This document shows, piece by piece, positions 1 to 6,055 of a DNA stretch of 6,055 bases. Source of the stretch: Bacilli bacterium (lineage in GTDB: Bacteria; Bacillota_I; Bacilli_A; Haloplasmatales; Haloplasmataceae). The DNA lies in the NCBI GenBank assembly GCA_012513195.1, contig JAAZCR010000260.1:1-6055 (forward strand), read 5' to 3'. The notes under the pieces were generated by a model. The model was not told where the DNA came from and ran no database searches. It saw only the letters and a list, made by a program, of their open reading frames with translations. How positions within the stretch are numbered: the first letter of the stretch is position 1; each line of letters begins with the position of its first letter. Both the position numbers and the translations under genes were made by a program.

Positions 1-1037
<1,037 letters not shown>

Positions 1038-1068
1038 TTGACACACAATCCTACTCAATAACCTTACA

Positions 1069-1074
1069 GGGAGG
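1069..1074 (+). promoter_or_regulatory. Shine-Dalgarno site of rpoC (decides a TTG start)
   Basis: GGGAGG sits 7 bases before the TTG at 1082, an ideal spacing. The next candidate start, the ATG at 1109, is 34 bases past this site and has no purine-rich sequence at the right distance. The residues encoded from the TTG (VDVNNFNFM) also match the conserved N-terminus of Firmicute beta' proteins, which typically begin M-x-DVNNF. Both lines of evidence favour the TTG. Confidence 0.85.
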
Positions 1075-1081
1075 AATTACC

Positions 1082-4000
1082 TTGGTTGATGTTAATAATT
1101 TTAATTTTATGCGCATAGGCTTAGCTTCACCTGAAAAAATACGTCAATGGTCGCACGGTGAAGTTAAGAAACATGAAACAATTAATTACCGCACCTTAAA
1201 ACCAGAAAGAGACGGATTATTCTGTGAAAGAATTTTCGGTCCTATTAAAGACTGGGAATGTAACTGTGGAAAATACAAGAAAATCCGTTATAAAGGTGTC
1301 GTTTGCGACCGCTGTGGTGTTGAAGTGACCCAATCTAAAGTAAGACGGGAACGGATGGGACATATCGAACTTGCTGCACCAGTTGCCCATATTTGGTATT
1401 TTAAAGGCATTCCTTGCCGCATGGCCTTACTTCTTGATATGTCACCAAAAGCACTAGAAGAAGTAATGTACTTCATTTCCTATGTCGTCATAGATCCAGG
1501 TTCAACACCACTCGTGAAGAAACAAATTTTAAGTGAAAAAGATTACGAAAAGTACGAAAGAGATTATGGTAATAAATTTAAAGCTGGAATGGGCGCTGAA
1601 GCGATAAAGAAATTACTCCAAGAAATCGATCTAGAAAAAGAAGCCAAGATGTTGCGTGAAGAGTTAAAGAACACGCAAGGTCAAAAACAAGCAAAAATTA
1701 TCAAACGTTTAGAAGTAGTAGAAGCATTCATTCATTCTGGTAACAAACCAGAATGGATGATTCTCGAAGCCCTTCCTGTAATACCACCAGAAATTCGTCC
1801 GATGATTCAGTTAGATGGCGGTCGATTTGCGACTAGCGACTTAAATGATTTATATCGTCGTGTCATCAACCGTAATAATCGGTTAAAGAAATTAATCGAA
1901 ATTGGCGCACCAAGCATTATCATTCGTAACGAAAAACGGATGCTTCAAGAAGCCGTTGATGCACTTATTGATAATGGACGCCGCGGAAAAGCTATCATGG
2001 GTGCAGGAAATCGCCCTTTAAAATCACTATCCCATACTTTAAAAGGAAAACAAGGGCGGTTCCGTCAAAATCTCTTAGGTAAACGGGTTGATTATTCAGG
2101 TCGTTCTGTAATCGTAGTTGGACCAAACCTCAAGATGTATCAATGCGGTTTACCTAAAGAAATGGCTCTAGAGTTATTTAAACCTTTTGTCATTCGTGAG
2201 TTAGAAAAACGAGGTATTGCGTCAAATATTAAAGGTGCGAAAAAACTTATTGAACGCTTAGATGACCGCGTATGGGACGTTGTCGAAGATGTTATTAAAG
2301 AACATCCAGTACTCTTAAACCGTGCACCAACCTTACACCGTTTAGGTATTCAAGCGTTTGAACCTAAATTGGTTGAAGGCCGTGCTATTAGATTACATCC
2401 ATTAGTTACCCCAGCGTTTAACGCCGACTTCGACGGGGACCAAATGGCGGTACACGTACCTTTATCTCAAGAAGCTGTTGCGGAAGCACGCATCTTGATG
2501 TTAGCATCAAATAACATCCTTAACCCTAAAGATGGTAAACCAGTTGTAACACCAAGCCAAGACATGGTTTTAGGGAATTATTATTTGACGATTGAGAAGA
2601 ATGATGAAATAGGTGGTAAAGGGGAAGGTTTAATCTTTAAAGACATGAATGAAGCTATCATGGCATATGAACATAAATATATAACTTTACATGCGCGCAT
2701 AGCTTTACCATGTAGTTCATTCCCGAGTACGAAATTTCCAGAAGAATATAGAGATCATTACATCATAACCACATTAGGCAAACTTATCTTTAATGAAATT
2801 TTCCCTGATACCTTTCCTTATATAAATGAACCAACTAAAGAAAATCTGGAAAATGGCGTACCTAGTGTTCATTTCTGTCCAACAAGAACTGATGTTAAAG
2901 AATTTATTAAGAATAAACCAATTGTTGAACCATTTAAGAAAAAGTTCTTAGGACAAATCATTCTTGAAATCTTCCGGATTTATCGCACAACGGAAACTTC
3001 AAGAATGCTCGACAGAATGAAGGACTTAGGTTTCCAATATTCAACGATTGCGGGTATTACGATTTCTTACACTGATATTGTTATACCAGAAGATAAACCA
3101 GTAATAATCAATAAAGCCCAAGAAAAAGTCAACCAAATTGAAAATATGTACAAACGTGGGTTACTAACAAACGAAGAACGTCGTCGTTTAGTTATTAAAG
3201 AGTGGGAAGACACAAGAGAAAAAATGAAAGAAGCGGTCATGAAGGGTATTCCTTGTGATAACCATATCTTCATGATGCAAGATTCAGGTGCGCGTGGTAA
3301 CGTATCAAACTTCTTACAACTTGCTGGTATGCGTGGTCTCATGTCTAACCCGAAAGGGGAAATCATTGAGTTACCAATTATCTCATCATTCCGTGAAGGT
3401 TTGACCGTTTCTGAGTTCTTCATTTCCACACACGGTGCACGTAAAGGACTTGCGGATACCGCGTTAAAAACAGCTGACTCAGGTTACTTAACAAGAAGAT
3501 TGGTTGACGTTGCTCAAGATGTTATTGTTAGAGTTGACGATTGCGAAACTGATAAAGGTATTACTGTAAGTGCAATTGTCGTTGGTAAAGAAACCATCGA
3601 AACATTAGAAGAACGGATTTCTGGAAGATTCTTGGCAAAAGACGTATATCATCCTGAAACCCGTGAACTAATTGCCCGTAGAAATGACTTCATCACTGAA
3701 GAATTAGCTAAAGAAATCGTTAAAGCTGGTATTCAAGAAGTATGCATCCGTAGTGTCCTCACTTGTGATGCTGTTCATGGTGTATGCCGTAAGTGCTATG
3801 GACGTAACTTGGCTACTGGCGATATTGTTGAAATTGGTGAGGCCGTTGGGGTTATGGCAGCTCAATCCATTGGTGAACCTGGTACCCAACTAACCATGCG
3901 GACCTTCCATACAGGCGGGGTTGCTGGTAGTGACATTACACAAGGTCTACCTCGGGTTCAAGAATTGTTTGAAGCTCGTAATCCTAAAGGATGCGCAACA

Positions 4001-4705
4001 ATTTCTGAAATCAATGGTGTTATCGTTAAGATTGAAGAAAAGAAAGAAGGTCGTTACGAAGTTAAAGTTAGAAACGACCAAACAGGTGATGAAAAGACTT
4101 ATCTACTTCCATATGGTGTTACCCCAATTGTGGAAGTTGGGCAAGAATTACAAGCTGGTGATCTAATCACTGAAGGACCAATTGATCCAAAAGAACTACT
4201 CCGTGTTAAAGATGTTGAAAGTGCACAAAAATATATCTTACAAGAAGTGCAACGCGTTTACCGTGCTCAAGGGGTAGAAATTCAAGATAAGCATGTTGAA
4301 GTAATCATCAGACAAATGACGCAAAAAGTTAAAGTAGCACAACCAGGTGATACAAAACTCTTGCCAGGTCAATTAATCTCTCGTTGGGAATTTGATGAAC
4401 ATAATAGTAAAATCGATATTATGGGTGGCGAAATGCCAGCAGTCGCTGTACCGGTACTATTAAGAATTACTAAAGCAGCTCTAGAAACAGATTCCTTCTT
4501 ATCAGCGGCAAGTTTCCAAGAAACAACACGTGTACTCACTGATGCCGCTATTAAAGGAAAAGTAGATAAGTTAATCGGTTTAAAGGAAAATGTCATCATC
4601 GGTAAATTAATCCCAGCAGGAACTGGCGTTGTACCATTAAATAGTGTTGCAGTTGCACCAAAAGATGAAACCATTAATGATGAAAGTGTAAATGCAAGTA
4701 ATTAA
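1082..4705 (+). CDS. rpoC: DNA-directed RNA polymerase beta' subunit
   Basis: This encodes the catalytic beta' subunit, which with beta, the alpha dimer and omega synthesises RNA. The product is 1207 aa, close to Firmicute homologues (about 1200), and lacks the large lineage insertion of proteobacterial beta'. In order: the N-terminal zinc ribbon with Cys60, Cys62, Cys75 and Cys78; the clamp/switch segment [20 protein letters not shown] (from residue 321); the catalytic NADFDGDQ, with Mg-binding Asp449, Asp451 and Asp453; the bridge helix around [18 protein letters not shown] (from residue 789); the second zinc site, Cys821, Cys895, Cys902 and Cys905; and the trigger-loop MRTFHTGG (Met939, His943). 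The C-terminus has the usual [20 protein letters not shown] and [17 protein letters not shown] before a short variable tail. All catalytic and zinc ligands are present and nothing suggests a frameshift. The least conserved part is about residues 515-690, where this family normally varies. The start is TTG. It is almost certainly co-transcribed with rpoB; a new promoter begins 15 bp after its stop. Confidence 0.99.
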   Translation: MVDVNNFNFMRIGLASPEKIRQWSHGEVKKHETINYRTLKPERDGLFCERIFGPIKDWECNCGKYKKIRYKGVVCDRCGVEVTQSKVRRERMGHIELAAPVAHIWYFKGIPCRMALLLDMSPKALEEVMYFISYVVIDPGSTPLVKKQILSEKDYEKYERDYGNKFKAGMGAEAIKKLLQEIDLEKEAKMLREELKNTQGQKQAKIIKRLEVVEAFIHSGNKPEWMILEALPVIPPEIRPMIQLDGGRFATSDLNDLYRRVINRNNRLKKLIEIGAPSIIIRNEKRMLQEAVDALIDNGRRGKAIMGAGNRPLKSLSHTLKGKQGRFRQNLLGKRVDYSGRSVIVVGPNLKMYQCGLPKEMALELFKPFVIRELEKRGIASNIKGAKKLIERLDDRVWDVVEDVIKEHPVLLNRAPTLHRLGIQAFEPKLVEGRAIRLHPLVTPAFNADFDGDQMAVHVPLSQEAVAEARILMLASNNILNPKDGKPVVTPSQDMVLGNYYLTIEKNDEIGGKGEGLIFKDMNEAIMAYEHKYITLHARIALPCSSFPSTKFPEEYRDHYIITTLGKLIFNEIFPDTFPYINEPTKENLENGVPSVHFCPTRTDVKEFIKNKPIVEPFKKKFLGQIILEIFRIYRTTETSRMLDRMKDLGFQYSTIAGITISYTDIVIPEDKPVIINKAQEKVNQIENMYKRGLLTNEERRRLVIKEWEDTREKMKEAVMKGIPCDNHIFMMQDSGARGNVSNFLQLAGMRGLMSNPKGEIIELPIISSFREGLTVSEFFISTHGARKGLADTALKTADSGYLTRRLVDVAQDVIVRVDDCETDKGITVSAIVVGKETIETLEERISGRFLAKDVYHPETRELIARRNDFITEELAKEIVKAGIQEVCIRSVLTCDAVHGVCRKCYGRNLATGDIVEIGEAVGVMAAQSIGEPGTQLTMRTFHTGGVAGSDITQGLPRVQELFEARNPKGCATISEINGVIVKIEEKKEGRYEVKVRNDQTGDEKTYLLPYGVTPIVEVGQELQAGDLITEGPIDPKELLRVKDVESAQKYILQEVQRVYRAQGVEIQDKHVEVIIRQMTQKVKVAQPGDTKLLPGQLISRWEFDEHNSKIDIMGGEMPAVAVPVLLRITKAALETDSFLSAASFQETTRVLTDAAIKGKVDKLIGLKENVIIGKLIPAGTGVVPLNSVAVAPKDETINDESVNASN

Positions 4706-4720
4706 ACATAATAAAAAATG

Positions 4721-4749
4721 TTGACAGACATACTATTAACTGATAAAAT
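4721..4749 (+). promoter_or_regulatory. Predicted sigma-A promoter for the rpsL-rpsG-fusA (str) operon
   Basis: A perfect -35 box TTGACA (4721-4726) is followed by exactly 17 bases and then TAAAAT (4744-4749), 5 of 6 matches to TATAAT. A TG one base before the -10 (4741-4742) adds an extended -10 element. The bases just upstream (about 4705-4719) are almost all A and T, like an UP element. Transcription would start near 4755-4757. The site lies in the gap after rpoC and points at rpsL, so it would let the ribosomal-protein/EF-G genes be transcribed strongly and separately from rpoBC. This is a sequence prediction; no start-site data are available here. Confidence 0.8.
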
Positions 4750-4755
4750 ATTTAA

Positions 4756-4877
4756 GGCATTTTAAAGAAGAACTGTGTTTTGCGAATTTCGCAAAACATA
4801 GTTTTTCTGCAAAATATGAACCACCTGGATGTGTGGAACAAGATTGACGAAACTTAAGACGAAAGGAGGACACACAA
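4756..4877 (+). promoter_or_regulatory. Predicted 5' leader of the rpsL transcript
   Basis: This is about 120 untranslated bases between the predicted start of transcription and the rpsL ATG. It contains the long hairpin above and then a mostly unstructured stretch. Near its end CCAC (4821-4824) can pair with GTGG (4833-4836). Alternatively TGTGTG (4830-4835) can pair with CACACA (4871-4876), which lies between the ribosome binding site and the start codon. A direct repeat GACGAAA occurs at 4846-4852 and 4858-4864. The ribosome binding site AAAGGAGG (4862-4869) is very strong. I found no match to a riboswitch or T-box that I recognise. Whether the leader is regulatory is inference from its length and pairing options. 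Confidence 0.4.
4766..4808 (+). terminator. 20-bp hairpin between rpoC and rpsL (possible terminator, attenuator or 5' stabiliser)
   Basis: The arms 4766-4785 and 4789-4808 are complementary along 20 pairs, with two G-U wobbles (4775/4799 and 4770/4804) and a 3-base loop. The inner 4777-4797 is a perfect DNA palindrome around one central base. Five Ts (4802-4806) fall inside the 3' arm, followed by CTGC rather than a long U run. That makes it an imperfect intrinsic terminator: readthrough from rpoC could be partly stopped here. For transcripts from the promoter at 4721-4749 the stem would begin only about ten bases from the 5' end, which suits a stabilising hairpin or attenuator better than a terminator. 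A protein-binding operator is another possibility. The structure is clear; its role is not. Confidence 0.55.
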
Positions 4878-5309
4878 ATGCCTACAATGAATCAATTAGT
4901 CCGCAAAGGTCGTCAAGATAAAACAACAAAATCTAAAGCACCTCACTTAGGTATTAGTTTCAACAGTTTGAAAAAACGTTTTGTATCTGTTAATTCACCA
5001 CAAAAACGTGGTGTATGTACACGTGTTGGAACCATGACACCTAGGAAACCAAACTCAGCTTTGCGGAAATTTGCCCGTGTTCGTTTAACGAATGGTTTGG
5101 AAGTTACAGCGTACATTCCTGGAATTGGACATAAACTACAAGAACACAGTGTTGTCTTAATTCGTGGTGGACGTGTAAAGGACTTACCAGGGGTACGTTA
5201 CCATATAATTCGTGGTGCACTTGACGCAACTGGCGTAGAAAACCGTCGTCAAGGCCGCTCATTGTATGGTGCAAAGAAACCAAAGGCTACTGTTGCAAAG
5301 AAAATGTAA
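4878..5309 (+). CDS. rpsL: 30S ribosomal protein S12
   Basis: S12 sits at the decoding centre of the 30S subunit, touching helices 18, 27 and 44 of 16S rRNA, and governs tRNA selection accuracy and streptomycin sensitivity. The 143-aa product starts [12 protein letters not shown] and contains [33 protein letters not shown] and [15 protein letters not shown], all S12 signatures. It has the Gram-positive insertion around residues 20-40 that E. coli S12 lacks. The C-terminus runs a few basic residues past the B. subtilis protein (138 aa). Residue 56 is Arg where most bacteria have Lys (the E. coli K43 position, counting Met), and residue 86 is Lys where Asn is the rule (GHKLQEHS instead of GHNLQEHS). 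Lys101 and Asp102 of GGRVKDLPG are intact. The ATG is 8 bases after AAAGGAGG. It is the first gene of the str operon and 47 bp upstream of rpsG. Confidence 0.98.
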   Translation: MPTMNQLVRKGRQDKTTKSKAPHLGISFNSLKKRFVSVNSPQKRGVCTRVGTMTPRKPNSALRKFARVRLTNGLEVTAYIPGIGHKLQEHSVVLIRGGRVKDLPGVRYHIIRGALDATGVENRRQGRSLYGAKKPKATVAKKM

Positions 5310-5356
5310 AACTTGTTATATAGGCAATTATCAAACAAGGAAAGGAGGAGACAGAA

Positions 5357-5827
5357 ATGCCTCGTAAAGGTAGTGTTCCCAAGAGAGATGTATTACCAGA
5401 TCCAATTTATAATTCCAAATTGGTAACCAAATTAATTAACAACATCATGAAAGATGGGAAAAAGAGTATTGCACAAAGCATCTTATATGGTGCTTTTGAG
5501 AGAATTCAAAATAAAACCGGCAAAAATCCATTAGAAGTATTTGAAAAAGCATTAGAAAATGTTATGCCAATTCTTGAAGTTAGATCAAGACGGATTGGTG
5601 GTGCGAACTATCAAGTACCAGTTGAAGTTCGTTCAGATCGTCGCGTTACTTTAGGCTTACGTTGGCTTGTTCAATATTCGCGTTTACGTCATGAAAAAAC
5701 AATGGAAGAAAGACTAGCAAATGAAATTATTGACGCTTCAAATAACGTTGGTAACGCTGTTAAGAAGCGTGAAGATACCCACAAGATGGCTGAAGCTAAT
5801 AAGGCATTTGCGCATTATCGCTGGTAA
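5357..5827 (+). CDS. rpsG: 30S ribosomal protein S7
   Basis: S7 nucleates assembly of the 30S head by binding the 3' domain of 16S rRNA and lies near the mRNA exit and the E-site tRNA. The 156-aa product is the same length as B. subtilis S7. It starts [20 protein letters not shown] and contains [14 protein letters not shown] and [14 protein letters not shown]. It ends with the near-invariant [21 protein letters not shown] block; only the middle, about residues 40-75, diverges. AAAGGAGG (5341-5348) precedes the ATG by 8 bases, the same arrangement as at rpsL. The gene ends with TAA immediately followed in frame by a second TAA. In E. coli, S7 represses its own operon by binding the rpsL-rpsG gap; here that gap is only 47 bp with a weak inverted repeat, so such control is possible but not shown. 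Confidence 0.98.
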   Translation: MPRKGSVPKRDVLPDPIYNSKLVTKLINNIMKDGKKSIAQSILYGAFERIQNKTGKNPLEVFEKALENVMPILEVRSRRIGGANYQVPVEVRSDRRVTLGLRWLVQYSRLRHEKTMEERLANEIIDASNNVGNAVKKREDTHKMAEANKAFAHYRW

Positions 5828-5887
5828 TAAAAGTTATGAATATGTATAAACTAAATCGAGACACTTTTAACTCACAGGAGGTCAAAA

Positions 5888-6055
5888 ATGAGTAGAGCAT
5901 TCCCGTTGGAAAGAACTCGCAACATCGGAATCATGGCTCACATTGACGCAGGAAAAACAACAACAACTGAACGGGTACTTTATTATACTGGCAGGATTCA
6001 CAAGATGGGCGAAGTTCATGAAGGTGCAGCAACGATGGACTGGATGGAACAAGTA
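5888..6055 (+). CDS. fusA: Elongation factor G, N-terminal fragment (3' end outside window)
   Basis: These are the first 56 codons of EF-G, the GTPase that drives translocation of tRNA and mRNA through the ribosome. The window ends exactly on a codon boundary with the frame open. The translation begins [20 protein letters not shown]. The P-loop (G1 motif) AHIDAGKT covers residues 17-24, with Lys23 and Thr24 as the nucleotide phosphate and Mg ligands. [13 protein letters not shown] and ATMDWMEQ follow, leading toward switch I. These match EF-G rather than EF-Tu or Lep[17 protein letters not shown] is typical of the EF-G N-terminus. AGGAGGT (5876-5882) sits 5 bases before the ATG. It follows rpsG by 60 bp, the standard str operon order; tuf would be expected next but is not in view. 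Confidence 0.97.
   Translation, partial: MSRAFPLERTRNIGIMAHIDAGKTTTTERVLYYTGRIHKMGEVHEGAATMDWMEQV

Noticed and set aside
1038..1043. Perfect TTGACA directly after the rpoB stop, suggesting an rpoC promoter
   Set aside because: No -10-like hexamer occurs at 15-19 bases downstream (ACCTTA at 17 bases matches poorly), so it is probably chance. rpoC is best explained by co-transcription with rpoB.
3067..3429. 120-codon minus-strand open frame inside rpoC, and similar ones at 4369-4674, 635-862, 1288-1476 and 3704-3889
   Set aside because: They lie antisense to strongly conserved rpoB/rpoC coding sequence, give low-complexity unfamiliar proteins, and I see no ribosome binding site supporting them. 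They are by-products of codon usage on the coding strand.
3921..4166. 81-codon plus-strand frame overlapping rpoC (also 562-762 within rpoB)
   Set aside because: Out of frame with conserved beta'/beta sequence that is intact throughout; no family resemblance and no initiation signal.
5845..5850. TATAAA before fusA as a -10 box of an internal promoter
   Set aside because: The matching -35 position (TGGTAA at 5822-5827, 17-bp spacer) is a poor fit, so there is no two-part promoter.
5828..5869. Inverted repeat TAAAAGT / ACTTTTA in the rpsG-fusA gap as a terminator or regulatory stem
   Set aside because: Seven A/T-rich pairs with a 28-base loop and no T-run; too weak and easily expected by chance in AT-rich DNA.

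Overview
This window is a piece of core housekeeping chromosome, all on the + strand: the 3' part of rpoB, complete rpoC, rpsL and rpsG, and the first 56 codons of fusA. It joins the end of the RNA polymerase beta/beta' operon to the start of the str operon (S12, S7, EF-G). I see no mobile element, CRISPR array, tRNA or rRNA gene, and no accessory gene.

The organism looks like a low-GC Gram-positive (Bacillota) or a deep, Acholeplasma-like relative of the Mollicutes. The evidence is strongly AT-rich third codon positions, strong AGGAGG-type ribosome binding sites, TAA at all four stops, a beta' subunit of Firmicute length (1207 aa) without the large proteobacterial insertion, and an S12 with the Gram-positive N-terminal insertion. 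Tryptophan is TGG and no in-frame TGA is needed, so the standard bacterial code fits and the Mycoplasma/Spiroplasma code 4 is not indicated. I cannot name the genus.

Layout: rpoB 3' end (1-1037), a 44-bp gap with a strong Shine-Dalgarno, rpoC from a TTG start (1082-4705), a 172-bp gap (4706-4877), rpsL (4878-5309), a 47-bp gap, rpsG (5357-5827, tandem TAA stops), a 60-bp gap, and fusA (5888-6055, cut by the window end). The genes encode the catalytic core of RNA polymerase, two 30S proteins of the decoding and mRNA-exit regions, and the translocase. This is the conserved information-processing cluster whose expression scales with growth.

The non-coding stretch of most interest is the rpoC-rpsL gap. 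It holds a near-ideal sigma-A promoter (perfect -35, 17-bp spacer, extended -10). About ten bases after the predicted start there is a 20-bp AU-rich hairpin with a perfect palindromic core, and then a leader of about 120 nt ending in a strong RBS. Two protein-level oddities stand out. S12 carries arginine at the position whose Lys-to-Arg change gives streptomycin resistance in model bacteria (residue 56), and RpoB ends in a very acidic 36-residue tail. I found no evidence of a new biological system; the findings below are modest and testable.
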